DNA of 64,000 nt from Egibacter rhizosphaerae (lineage in GTDB: Bacteria > Actinomycetota > Nitriliruptoria > Euzebyales > Egibacteraceae): positions 3,844,001 to 3,908,000 of the forward strand of contig NZ_CP036402.1 of assembly GCF_004322855.1 (NCBI RefSeq), given 5' to 3'. Below the pieces are notes generated by a model. The model was not told the origin of the DNA, made no database searches, and worked only from the letters and a program-made list of their open reading frames with translations. Numbering within the stretch: position 1 is the stretch's first letter; each line of letters opens with the position of its first letter. Both the position numbers and the translations under genes were made by a program. Shown here in pieces: positions 51,443-60,586 of this stretch.

Positions 51443-52816
51443 ATGGCCGCGACGTCGGGCTGGGCGGCCCGGCCGACCGACTGGCGCCTGCGGGCGCCCG
51501 ACGACGTGCTGCTGCGCCGCTTCGGGTACGTGCGTGCCGTCGGCGGCGCGGCCTGGATCGTCGCGGTCGCGGTGTTGTGGACGCTCTACGGCACGGCGGT
51601 GTGGCCGTTGGCGCTGGGGGTCCCGATCCTCGCGATCGTCACGGCCGTGTACTTCGCGCGTTCGCTGCGGTATCCACGCTCGCTGCTCGCCACCTCGCTC
51701 GTCGCCGACGCGCTCGTGTTGGCCGGGGCGGTCGCGTTCTTCGGGGGCACGGGCTCCGGACTCGTGATGCTCCAGGCGATCGTGATCGTGAGCGCCGGGC
51801 TGCTGCTGGGCCCCCTGTCGGCGGTGGGGTTCACCACGCTGGCAGTGGCCCTGGGGTTCGGCCTGCTGGGCCTCGAGCAGGTCGGCGTGACCCCGGCGTT
51901 CTTCCACCGCCCCGACCTCGGGGCGCGCTGGCCGATCCTCGTCGCGAGCTGCGCCGGGCTCGTGAGCGTCGGCTACCTCGCCGCCACGTACGGCGGGCGG
52001 TTGCACGAGCTGATCGTGATCGCGGGCGCCGAGGCCGACGACTGGCGGGCGCAGGGACGCCGCCGTCGCCGCTACGTCGGGATGGCCGCCGAGGACGTGT
52101 ACGCACGCGTCGGTCGCCTGGAGCAGCTCGCGGATCAGCTCACCGCCCCGGTCGACGAGGACGAGCGCACCCAGCTAGCCGCACGACTGCGGGTCGGGCT
52201 CGCCGAGGTGGGGGCGGGCGTCGAGGAGGTCGCCGATGCGGCGGAGCTCGACCGCCTGCGGGACTCGCGTCCCGAGCCGATCGCGCTCGATCGCGTCGTC
52301 GCGGACTGTCTCGACGCGCTGGCGGAGCGGCTCCACGAGCACCGCGTCACCGTGGACGTGCCCCCGACGAAGGTCATCGGTGACGCGCGAGGCGCCCGGC
52401 GGATCGTCTTCAACCTCCTCGAGAACGTCGCCGACCACACGTCGGCCGGCACGCGAGTGCACGTCGCCGCACGCGTCCGGACCTGGCGCTGCGTGCTCGC
52501 GGTCACCGACGACGGCCCCGGGGTGGGGGACGACGTCGACCCGTTCGCGGCCGCGGGGGACGGCAAGATCGGCCTCTCGCTGGTGCGCGAGCTGTGCGAG
52601 GAGCTGGGCGCCGAGGTCCGTCACCAACGCCCCAAGGACGGGGGTGCGCGCTTCCTCGTGGCCTTTCGTCTGGCTCCGCAGGCCGCGCAGAGCCGTGAGG
52701 AGGCCGGGAGCCGCGCGGAGACCGACGGGGCGGTGCGAGCGCCCACGGTTTCGGGCCCGCCTGACCGGCCTGCTGCTCGCGGGTCGGTAGACTCGGATGG
52801 CGATGTCCTCACTTGA
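51443..52816 (+). CDS. Membrane sensor kinase-like ATPase
   Basis: About 457 aa. About six membrane helices (about 30-185), a linker and a GHKL ATPase domain with N box NLLENVADHTS and G box DDGPGVG. The dimerisation region (RYVGMAAEDVYARVGRLEQLADQLT) has no clear phospho-accepting His, so autophosphorylation is uncertain. Domain layout fits NarL/DesK-type kinases. ATG 51443 follows GCGAGG. The dapA promoter lies inside its 3' end. Confidence 0.7.
   Translation: MAATSGWAARPTDWRLRAPDDVLLRRFGYVRAVGGAAWIVAVAVLWTLYGTAVWPLALGVPILAIVTAVYFARSLRYPRSLLATSLVADALVLAGAVAFFGGTGSGLVMLQAIVIVSAGLLLGPLSAVGFTTLAVALGFGLLGLEQVGVTPAFFHRPDLGARWPILVASCAGLVSVGYLAATYGGRLHELIVIAGAEADDWRAQGRRRRRYVGMAAEDVYARVGRLEQLADQLTAPVDEDERTQLAARLRVGLAEVGAGVEEVADAAELDRLRDSRPEPIALDRVVADCLDALAERLHEHRVTVDVPPTKVIGDARGARRIVFNLLENVADHTSAGTRVHVAARVRTWRCVLAVTDDGPGVGDDVDPFAAAGDGKIGLSLVRELCEELGAEVRHQRPKDGGARFLVAFRLAPQAAQSREEAGSRAETDGAVRAPTVSGPPDRPAARGSVDSDGDVLT
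52788..52793 (+). promoter_or_regulatory. -10 box TAGACT of dapA
   Basis: TAGACT is 9 nt before ATG 52803, with no Shine-Dalgarno sequence, suggesting a leaderless dapA mRNA starting within the kinase gene. The earlier ATG at 52797 is only 3 nt from the box. Confidence 0.5.
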
Positions 52817-53720
52817 CTCCAGCTCCGATCCTCCGCTGGGTCGCCTCATCACCGCGATGGCGACCCCGTTCGCGGCCGATGGCGCCCTCGACCTCGATGG
52901 CGCACGACGACTCGCGGCCTACCTGGTCGACGAACAGGGTGCCGACGGGCTCGTCGTCGCCGGCACCACGGGCGAGTCACCCACCCTCACCCACAGCGAG
53001 ACGCTCGACCTCTTCCGCGCCGTGATCGACGTGGTGGGCGACCGGGCGCAGGTCATCGCCGGCTGCGGCAAGAACGACAGTGCGGCGACCGAGACGCTCG
53101 TTCGCGAGGCCACCGAGCTCGGCGTGGACGGCGTGCTGCTCGTGAGCCCGTACTACAACAAGCCCTCGCAGCGCGGGCTCGCCGAACACTTCGACCGTGC
53201 CGCGTGCGCGACCGACCTGCCGGTGCTGCTCTACGACATCCCGGGACGGACCGCCGTCGAGCTGTCCGTCGACACCATCCGCGCGGTCGCCGAACGGTGC
53301 CCGAACGTGGTCGGGGTGAAGGACGCGGTCGGCAATCCCGTGAAGACCGCCCGGCTGGTCCGCGACACCCCCGAGCGCTTCGTCGTCTACGCCGGCGACG
53401 ATCACAGCCTGCTCACGGTGCTCGCCGCGGGCGGCGTCGGCGTCGTCTCGGTGGCCGGCCACGTGGTCGGACGCGATCTCGCGGCGATGATCGAGCACTT
53501 CCCGACCGATCCCGCGGCGGCCCGGGCGGTCCATCACCGGCTGCTCGAGCTGTACACGGCCTTGTTCGCGGACTCGAACCCGGTGCCGCTGAAGGCGGCC
53601 CTGCGACATCTCGGCCTGCCGAGCGGACCCGTGCGCGGCCCGCTCGCCGACGCGGACGCTACGGTCGCGGCGCAGGTCGCCACGGCGCTCGACGCTCTCG
53701 ACGTACAGGTGCACCACTGA
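52803..53720 (+). CDS. dapA: 4-hydroxy-tetrahydrodipicolinate synthase
   Basis: About 305 aa, (beta/alpha)8 barrel. TTGESPTLTHSE, the Tyr in SPYYNKPSQRGL, YDIPGRT and the Schiff-base Lys in VVGVKDAVGN are in place. It condenses pyruvate with aspartate semialdehyde in the lysine/DAP pathway, feeding peptidoglycan synthesis. ATG 52803 chosen from the -10 distance. Followed by rnj with 1-nt overlap, as in many actinobacteria. Confidence 0.95.
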   Translation: MSSLDSSSDPPLGRLITAMATPFAADGALDLDGARRLAAYLVDEQGADGLVVAGTTGESPTLTHSETLDLFRAVIDVVGDRAQVIAGCGKNDSAATETLVREATELGVDGVLLVSPYYNKPSQRGLAEHFDRAACATDLPVLLYDIPGRTAVELSVDTIRAVAERCPNVVGVKDAVGNPVKTARLVRDTPERFVVYAGDDHSLLTVLAAGGVGVVSVAGHVVGRDLAAMIEHFPTDPAAARAVHHRLLELYTALFADSNPVPLKAALRHLGLPSGPVRGPLADADATVAAQVATALDALDVQVHH

Positions 53721-55378
53721 TGGCTACCGAGTCACCGCCCGTCACCGTCAGCTTCTACGGGGGTCTCGGCGAGATCGGCGCGAACATGGCCGCCGTCGAG
53801 GTCGACGGCAAGATCCTGCTGATCGACGTCGGGTTGATCTTCCCCGATGCGGAGCACTTCGGGGTCGATCTCATCCTCCCGGACTGGTCGGAGCTCATCA
53901 AACGGTCCGACGACGTCCACGCGGCCGTGATCACCCACGGCCACGAGGACCACATGGGCGCGCTGCCGTTCTTCCTGCGCGACTTCCCCGACCTGCCGGT
54001 CTACGGGACGCGCCTCACCCTGGGGCTGATCGAGGCGAAACTGACCGAGCACCCCGACGTGCGTGCGGATCTGCGAGAGGTCGAGCCGGGCGACCGCATC
54101 GACTCCGGCCCGTTCGACCTCGAGTTCGTCGGTGTGAGCCACTCGATCCCCGACGGGCTCGCGACCGCGGTGCACACGCCACACGGGACGATCCTGCACT
54201 CGGGGGACTTCAAGCTCGACCAGACGCCGATCGACGGGCGCACCACCGACATCCCGCATCTGGCCGCGATCGGCGACGAGGGGGTCTCCCTGCTGCTCGC
54301 CGACTCCACGAACGCGGACAGCCCGGGTTTCGTGCCGAGCGAGCGCAGCGTCGGCGCGACCATGCACCAGGTCTTCGCCCAGGCCACCGGCCGGATCATC
54401 TGCACGACGTTCGCGAGCCACGTGCATCGGGTGCAGCAGGCGATCGACGCAGCCACCGACGCCGGCCGCAAGGTCTGCTTCGTCGGCCGCTCGATGGTGC
54501 GCAACATGCCGATCGCCCGGGAGCTCGGCTACCTGAACTACGACGACGACCAGATCATCGACATGGCGGCCGTTCCCGAGCGCCCGCGTGACGAGGTCGC
54601 GATCATCTGCACCGGCAGCCAGGGGGAGCCGTTCGCGGCGCTGTCGCTCATGGCCGCCGGACGCCACAAGCAGGTGCAACTCGAGGTCGGCGACACGGTC
54701 GTGATGGCGTCGAGCGTGATCCCCGGCAACGAGAGCGCGATCTACAAGTCCATCAACGGCCTGTTCCGGCAGGGCGCCCAGGTCGTGCACAAGGGCATCG
54801 CCCCGGTGCACGTCTCCGGGCACGCGGCGGGGGACGAGCTGAAGTTCTTCCACAACGTCGTTCGCGCCGACGGCTTCGTGCCGGTCCACGGGGAGTACCG
54901 CCACCTCGTGCGCCACGCCGAGATCGCGCGGGAGTGCGGGACCCCGGACGACCAGGTCTTCGTCGTGAGCGACGGCGAGCGGATCGTGCTCGAGGACGGT
55001 CGGTTGCGGCGCGGCGAACCGTTCCGCGCCGGACGAGTGTTCGTGGACGGTCTCGGTGTCGGCGACGTCGGCAACGCCGTGCTCCGCCACCGCGAGCAGC
55101 TGTCGAGCGAGGGCGTGTGCGTCGCGGTCGTCGTCGTCGACGAGCAGTCGCAGATCGTCGGCGAGCCCGCCGTCACGCAGACGGGCATCATCTACGAGCC
55201 CGAGCAGTCCACCCTGCTCGAGAAGGCCTCGCGCCAGGTCGGCGAGGAACTCGAGCGAGCCGACCACGCGGGTGACCCGGCCCAGCTCCGGCGCTTGGCG
55301 GTCCAGACGTTGGCGCGCTTCTGGCGCGACGAGGTCGGGCGGCGCCCGGTCATCCACGCCGAGATCGTCGAGGTCTGA
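53720..55378 (+). CDS. rnj: Ribonuclease J
   Basis: 552 aa. Metallo-beta-lactamase fold with metal site THGHEDHMGALPFF, beta-CASP domain (SRS-type GRSMVRNMPIARELGYL, CTGSQGEPFAALSLMA) and C-terminal RNase J region (PVHVSGHAAGDELKFFHNVVRADGFVPVHGEYRHL). It is a 5'-3' exo- and endoribonuclease involved in mRNA decay and rRNA maturation. Its place between dapA and ftsK is conserved in actinobacteria. Confidence 0.95.
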   Translation: MATESPPVTVSFYGGLGEIGANMAAVEVDGKILLIDVGLIFPDAEHFGVDLILPDWSELIKRSDDVHAAVITHGHEDHMGALPFFLRDFPDLPVYGTRLTLGLIEAKLTEHPDVRADLREVEPGDRIDSGPFDLEFVGVSHSIPDGLATAVHTPHGTILHSGDFKLDQTPIDGRTTDIPHLAAIGDEGVSLLLADSTNADSPGFVPSERSVGATMHQVFAQATGRIICTTFASHVHRVQQAIDAATDAGRKVCFVGRSMVRNMPIARELGYLNYDDDQIIDMAAVPERPRDEVAIICTGSQGEPFAALSLMAAGRHKQVQLEVGDTVVMASSVIPGNESAIYKSINGLFRQGAQVVHKGIAPVHVSGHAAGDELKFFHNVVRADGFVPVHGEYRHLVRHAEIARECGTPDDQVFVVSDGERIVLEDGRLRRGEPFRAGRVFVDGLGVGDVGNAVLRHREQLSSEGVCVAVVVVDEQSQIVGEPAVTQTGIIYEPEQSTLLEKASRQVGEELERADHAGDPAQLRRLAVQTLARFWRDEVGRRPVIHAEIVEV

Positions 55379-55466
55379 CGCCCGAGCCATGTGCCGGCCC
55401 CGCGCCGGTCCTGTCCGTCCCGGTCCCCGTCCTCCCCGACCCCGGTCCTGCCGGTTAGGAGACGAG

Positions 55467-58421
55467 ATGGCCACCACGAGCGAGCGCAAGCGCCGCCAGG
55501 AGGCCCGCACGCGCGACCGCGCGGGTGCGGGCGGGCGTGCGCGCTCGGCTGGGGACGGGAGCACCACCGGCAAGCGCTCCACCGACAAGCGGTCGACCGG
55601 CAAGCAGGGCACCGGTGGCCCCGCGGCCGGCGCCAAGGGCGGCAGCAAGAAGCAGGCGAAGGGGCGGGGCGACGCCTCGGACGCGCAGACCGCCGCCCGT
55701 CGGCCCGAGGCTCCCGATGAGGGGCAGGAGCCCGCACGGGCTCGTGACTACCTGCGTGACGCGTGGGCGATCGCGCTGCTCGTGCTCGCGGCCCTGAGCG
55801 CGCTGGGGATCTACGCCCAGGCCGCGGGCGTGGTGGGGGACTTCCTCGACCTGCTGTTCCGCGGTCTGTTCGGTGTGCTCGGCTTCGCCGCGCCCGTCGC
55901 GCTCGCCGCGGGGGGCCTCGCGCTGCTGCGCGACCCGCGGCCGGGAACCCCGCGGATCGTGATCGGGCTCTCGCTGGTCACCCTGGGCGTGAGTGGCCTG
56001 TGGCACCTGGCGCAGGGCGCTCCCGTCTGGGACGCCCCGACCCGCGAGCTGCACGCCGCGGCGGGTTGGCTCGGGGCGACCGTTGCGGTCCCCCTCTCAC
56101 GTGTCGCCGCGACCGGAGGCACGGTCGTGCTGCTGCTGCCGATCACGGTGCTCGGGCTGCTCATCACGACCGCCACGCCCCCCCGCCGGCTGGTCCGCAA
56201 CGCCGGCGCGTGGATCGCCGAGCGCCGCGCCCGCCGCGCGGAGCGCCGCGAGCGGGAGGCGTTGCACGCCGATGGCGCCGACGTGCCCGAGGGCGACGGG
56301 AGCGAGACAGGGGACGAGGCCGCCACGACACGGGTCGATGCCGATCCCGCTCGAGGCAGGACGTGGCGTGACCGGCTGCGTCGGCGCTCCGGGCCGCCGC
56401 TGCTGGACGCGCAGGCGGAGGTGGACGATCCCGACGAGGAGACCGCCACTCCCGAGGTCGCCGAGGCCGCTGAGGCCGAGACCGCCCCGCGCGAGGCCGG
56501 TCGGCCGACCTCCGCCGACCCGGAGGACGAACCCGCCTCCGACACGAAGCTGCTGCAGAGCGAGTTGGCTCTCCACGAACCCGATAAGAAGCCCGACGGG
56601 GCCGCGGCGAGTGGAGAGGCCGATTCCGGGCTCGCGACGCGGATCGGGCCCCCACCGGAAGCCGCGGACTATCGTCTGCCGGACCTCGCCCGGTTGCGCA
56701 CCGGTCGGGCCGCGAGCGGCGGCAAGCGTGAGCGTGACGAGATGACGGCCGCCCTCGAGAACACCCTCGCGCAGTTCAAGGTCACCGCCCACGTCGCGCG
56801 CATCTCGAGCGGCCCGACGATCACCCGGTTCGAGCTCGAGCTCGGCGAGGGCGTGCGCGTGGGCGCGGTGACCAAGCTCGCCGACGACATCGCCTACGCA
56901 CTGGCGACCCCCGAGATCCGCATCGTCGCGCCCATCCCCGGCAAGAGCGCGATCGGGATCGAGGTGCCCAACCGCGAGCGGGGCCTGATCACCCTGGGCG
57001 ACGTGTTGCGTAGTCCCGAGGCCGAGGCCCAGCACCACCCGCTGTCGGTCGGGTTCGGCGTCGACATCGCCGGCAACCCGGTGCTCGTCAACCTCGCGCA
57101 GATGCCCCACATCCTGATCGCCGGGGCCACCGGCTCGGGGAAGTCGGTGACGATGAACGGGATCGTCACGAGCGTGCTCATGCGCGCCGCCCCCACCGAG
57201 GCGCGCATGATCCTCGTGGACCCCAAGCAGGTCGAGCTCAACCACTACGAGGGCGCACCGCACCTGCTCACCCCCGTGGTCACCGACCCCAAGCGCGCGA
57301 CCGAGGCGCTCGGCTGGACCGTGGACGAGATGGAGCGCCGCTACGAGCGGCTCGCGCTCCTCGGCTACCGCAACATCGACCAGTACAACCGCGCGGTGCG
57401 CGACGGCACGGTGCGCGAGCCGTCGGGTCGGGCCCGCGAGCGCGACCGCGCCGACGGTGGGGTGTGGGGCGCCGGCACCCCCGATCCGGAGGGCGCGGCG
57501 GAAGCCGGCAATCCCGACGCGGCCGCCGGCGCCTCGGCGGCCGCCGGCGAGGGCAGCGCCTGGGAGCCGATGCCCTACCTGCTGTTCGTGATCGACGAGC
57601 TCGCCGACCTCATGATGGTCGCGCCCCGAGACGTCGAGAGCCACATCGTGCGCCTCGCCCAGAAGGCGCGCGCGGTGGGCATCCACCTCGTGATCGCGAC
57701 GCAGCGCCCGTCGGTCGACGTCATCACTGGGCTCATCAAGGCGAACGTCCCGTCCCGCGCGGCGCTCGCGATGGCGACGCAGGCCGACAGCCGCACGATC
57801 CTCGACCAGGCGGGGGCCGAGAAGCTGGTCGGGCACGGCGACATGCTCTTCAAGCCCGCGAACGCGTCGAAGCCGCACCGCATCCAGGGCGCGTTCGTGA
57901 GCGAGCCCGAGATCGAGGAGGTCGTGCACGCCTGCGCCGACCAGCACCGTCCCCAGCACGTCGAGGGCATCATCCGCACCGGCGAGGACGCCGAGATGGC
58001 CGACCTCACCGAGGGGGAGGCCAGCGACAACGACCTCACCCGCAAGGCGATGGAGCTCGTCGTGCGCTCGGGGCTCGGCTCGACGTCGATGCTGCAGCGC
58101 AAGCTCAAGGTTGGGTTCGCGCGGGCCGGCCGGATCATGGACGAGCTCGAGGAGCTCGGGGTCGTGGGCCCCTCCAAGGGCTCGAAGGCCCGCGAGGTGC
58201 TCATGACCGTCGACGAGCTCGAGGGGCGCGGCTCCGAGTCCCGCGACGCCGGGAGCGCGGCCTCCACCTCCGAGCCGGTCGATGGCGCCGGCGACGCCGA
58301 CCAGACGGGTGCGGAATCGGCGGACGGAGCCCACGAGGGCCGCCATCCGACCGACCCGCCCGATGCGCAGGACGAGCCGGGCGGTGCCTCCTCGCGTGGA
58401 TGGACGGGGGGCGACGCGTGA
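55467..58421 (+). CDS. ftsK: DNA translocase FtsK
   Basis: 984 aa. A basic N-terminus, four membrane helices (about 95-235), a low-complexity linker, the RecA-like motor with Walker A GATGSGKSVTMNG and Walker B FVIDELADLMM, and a C-terminal gamma winged helix (LVVRSGLGSTSMLQRKLKVGFARAGRIMDELE) that reads KOPS sites. It segregates chromosome termini at division. A roughly 50-residue Gly/Ala-rich insertion splits the motor before Walker B. AGGAGA precedes the ATG. Confidence 0.93.
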   Translation: MATTSERKRRQEARTRDRAGAGGRARSAGDGSTTGKRSTDKRSTGKQGTGGPAAGAKGGSKKQAKGRGDASDAQTAARRPEAPDEGQEPARARDYLRDAWAIALLVLAALSALGIYAQAAGVVGDFLDLLFRGLFGVLGFAAPVALAAGGLALLRDPRPGTPRIVIGLSLVTLGVSGLWHLAQGAPVWDAPTRELHAAAGWLGATVAVPLSRVAATGGTVVLLLPITVLGLLITTATPPRRLVRNAGAWIAERRARRAERREREALHADGADVPEGDGSETGDEAATTRVDADPARGRTWRDRLRRRSGPPLLDAQAEVDDPDEETATPEVAEAAEAETAPREAGRPTSADPEDEPASDTKLLQSELALHEPDKKPDGAAASGEADSGLATRIGPPPEAADYRLPDLARLRTGRAASGGKRERDEMTAALENTLAQFKVTAHVARISSGPTITRFELELGEGVRVGAVTKLADDIAYALATPEIRIVAPIPGKSAIGIEVPNRERGLITLGDVLRSPEAEAQHHPLSVGFGVDIAGNPVLVNLAQMPHILIAGATGSGKSVTMNGIVTSVLMRAAPTEARMILVDPKQVELNHYEGAPHLLTPVVTDPKRATEALGWTVDEMERRYERLALLGYRNIDQYNRAVRDGTVREPSGRARERDRADGGVWGAGTPDPEGAAEAGNPDAAAGASAAAGEGSAWEPMPYLLFVIDELADLMMVAPRDVESHIVRLAQKARAVGIHLVIATQRPSVDVITGLIKANVPSRAALAMATQADSRTILDQAGAEKLVGHGDMLFKPANASKPHRIQGAFVSEPEIEEVVHACADQHRPQHVEGIIRTGEDAEMADLTEGEASDNDLTRKAMELVVRSGLGSTSMLQRKLKVGFARAGRIMDELEELGVVGPSKGSKAREVLMTVDELEGRGSESRDAGSAASTSEPVDGAGDADQTGAESADGAHEGRHPTDPPDAQDEPGGASSRGWTGGDA

Positions 58422-58453
58422 GGCGGAGGCGTCGGCCACGATCCGAGGGGCCG

Positions 58454-59557
58454 ATGAAGCTGCTCGTGTCCGGCGGCGGCACCGCCGGGCACGTCTATCC
58501 CGCGCTCGCGATGCTGTCGGCGTGGGAGGAGGCGGACGAGGCGAGCGCTGGTCCGTTACCGGATGTGGTGTGGGTCGGGACGCCCGGTGGCATGGAGCGC
58601 GACATCATCGCGGGTCGTGGGCTGCCCTACCGCGCGGTGCCCGCCGGCGCGCTGCGGGGGAAGTCGCCGCTGGTCACCGCGGCAGGCATCGCGAAGCTGC
58701 TCGTCGGGGTGGTGGTCGCCCTGGCCGTGGTGGTGCGGCAGCGGCCCGACGCGGTGCTCACCACCGGCGGGTACGCGAGCGTGCCGGTCGCGATCGCCGG
58801 TCGGCTGCTCTTCCGGCCCGTCGTCGTCTTCCTCCCGGACGTGGTGCCCGGGGTCGCGGTGCGCCTGCAGAGTCGGTTCGCGACCCGTATCGCCGCCTCG
58901 TTCGAGGACGCCACCCGGTTCCTGCCCGCGCGCAAGGCGACGGTGACGGGGTACCCGGTCCGGCCGGCGTTGCTCGGAACGAGCCGTGAGGAGGCCCGCG
59001 CCCGTCTGGGGCTGCACGGGGACCTGCCGGTTCTGCTGCTGTACGGGGGGAGCCTCGGGGCGCGCACCCTCAACTACGGGGTCACCGGGGTGCTGCCCGA
59101 CATCCTCGAGCGGTGCCAGTTCATCCACGTGGCCGGCCAACTCGACCACGAGGAGCTCGCCAAGCGCAGCGCGGAGCTCCCCGAGGAACTGGGGCAGCGG
59201 TACCACCTGCACGCGTTCCTCGGGGATCAGCTCGTCGATGCCCTGGTGGCCGCCGACCTGTGCGTGTCCCGCGCCGGCGCGTCCACCCTGGCCGAGCTGC
59301 CCGCGGTCGGACTGCCGGCCATCGTCGTCCCCGGGCCCTTCAGCGACCAGGAGGCGAACGCGGACTTCCTCGTCGAGCACGGTGCGGCGGTGAAGGTCGG
59401 CAACGACGCGGCTCAGGCGGGCATGCTCGGGGGGGTCATCCTCGACCTCCTCGGGGACGAGGAGACCCGGACCCAGATGGCGGCCTGCAGCGCCGCGCTG
59501 GCCCGACCGGATGCCGCGCACCGGCTCATCGCGCTGCTGCGCGACGTCGCACGCTAG
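58454..59557 (+). CDS. murG: MurG-family glycosyltransferase
   Basis: 367 aa, GT28 fold. N-terminal GGGTAGHVYPALA, GGSLGARTLN at the interdomain loop, and SRAGASTLAELPAVGLPAIVVPGPFSDQEANA for UDP-GlcNAc binding. MurG adds GlcNAc to lipid I to make lipid II. It lies apart from a dcw cluster, so it may be the only murG moved here or a second copy. It starts 32 nt after ftsK and ends convergent with the transglycosylase gene. Confidence 0.85.
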   Translation: MKLLVSGGGTAGHVYPALAMLSAWEEADEASAGPLPDVVWVGTPGGMERDIIAGRGLPYRAVPAGALRGKSPLVTAAGIAKLLVGVVVALAVVVRQRPDAVLTTGGYASVPVAIAGRLLFRPVVVFLPDVVPGVAVRLQSRFATRIAASFEDATRFLPARKATVTGYPVRPALLGTSREEARARLGLHGDLPVLLLYGGSLGARTLNYGVTGVLPDILERCQFIHVAGQLDHEELAKRSAELPEELGQRYHLHAFLGDQLVDALVAADLCVSRAGASTLAELPAVGLPAIVVPGPFSDQEANADFLVEHGAAVKVGNDAAQAGMLGGVILDLLGDEETRTQMAACSAALARPDAAHRLIALLRDVAR

Positions 59558-59581
59558 CGCCGGTCGGTCGGGCCGGGTCCG

Positions 59582-60475
59582 TCACCAGTCGACCTCCCGC
59601 AGCTGATCGCGGCTCGCCCGGACGTCGGTGGAGAACTGCTCCGCCTGCGGGTAGGCGCCGTGCTCGCGCAGCGCCGCCGGTCCCTGGTTGTAGGCGACGA
59701 GGGCGTCGGCCAGACCGCCCTTGTCGTCGATCATCTTCTGCAGGAACGCCAGCCCCGCGTGGGCGTTGTCGATCGGGACCGTGGGATCGAGCGGCTCGTC
59801 GAGGTGCTCCGCCATCGCCTGCGCTGTCCGGGGCTTGACCTGCAGGACGCCGACCGCCCCCGCGTGCGAGACGGCGCGCGGATCGAAGCGTGACTCGTGC
59901 CAGGCCAGCGCGAGCGCGAGCTCGGGCTCGGTCGACTGGGCCTCCGCGGCGGTCTCGATCGCGTCGACCACCCGACCCCGCTCGGCGAGCGCTGCCTCGA
60001 GCGGATCGTCCTCGTCGGGCTCGCGGCGCTCCGCGGCCTGAGCGGCGGCCTCCCGTACGAGCTCGTCGGGATCGAGGTTGTCGATCGGCGGGCTGGAGAC
60101 GGGGGTACCGGGGTCCTCGGCGGGCTCCGGTTCCTCCTCCTCCTCCTCCTCCTCTCGCACCTCCGGGTCGTTCGCCGCGGTGATGTGGGCATCGGCTGTC
60201 GTGGGGGACCGTGCCGGGAGGTCGCGCATCGTCGACGAGGGTGGCTCCAGCGCGGCCTCGACGTTGGAGCGCGCCTCCCCGTGGGCGAAGCCCGACTCCT
60301 CGTGTGCATCGGCGGCGGTCGTGTGCCACTGCGCGGCCGAGGCCAGCAGCCCGACTGCCAGGACGGCGACCGCCAAGGGGACGACAGGGGCCCGGGCACG
60401 CCAGGGGGTTGGTCGCCCGTCGGGGCGGTCGTGCTGCGAACGCGCGCAGCGATTTACACGGGGGTGGTGTCTCAC
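59582..60475 (-). CDS. Secreted lytic transglycosylase (SLT domain)
   Basis: 297 aa. Basic N-terminus and a signal/anchor helix (APVVPLAVAVLAVGLLASAA), a disordered region with eight consecutive Glu coded by a GAG run, and a C-terminal SLT domain with catalytic Glu in WHESRFDPRAVSHAGAVGVLQVKP and YNQGPAAL. It cleaves peptidoglycan glycan strands outside the membrane. GTG 60475 is chosen with GGGAG 7 nt upstream; that sequence is inside a hairpin. Confidence 0.85.
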   Translation of the reverse strand: MRHHPRVNRCARSQHDRPDGRPTPWRARAPVVPLAVAVLAVGLLASAAQWHTTAADAHEESGFAHGEARSNVEAALEPPSSTMRDLPARSPTTADAHITAANDPEVREEEEEEEEPEPAEDPGTPVSSPPIDNLDPDELVREAAAQAAERREPDEDDPLEAALAERGRVVDAIETAAEAQSTEPELALALAWHESRFDPRAVSHAGAVGVLQVKPRTAQAMAEHLDEPLDPTVPIDNAHAGLAFLQKMIDDKGGLADALVAYNQGPAALREHGAYPQAEQFSTDVRASRDQLREVDW

Positions 60476-60476
60476 G

Positions 60477-60499
60477 AAAAGGCTCCCGCTCGGGGAGCC
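60477..60499 (-). promoter_or_regulatory. Terminator-like hairpin over the transglycosylase ribosome-binding site
   Basis: Read on the minus strand, GGCTCCC and GGGAGCC form a 7-bp stem (60481-60499), with TTTT (60477-60480) next and the GTG 2 nt later. The 3' arm holds the GGGAG ribosome-binding site. It could terminate transcripts from the CaiB-type gene or regulate the transglycosylase. The 111-nt leader upstream also contains a GGTCG/CGACC hairpin. Confidence 0.55.
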
Positions 60500-60586
60500 A
60501 CTCGATTGCCCGCTGGGGTCGCTCGAAACGACCTCTGGGGTCAGCCGCCCCTGTACCTCCGGGCAGGAGCGTGGTGACGCGCGCGG

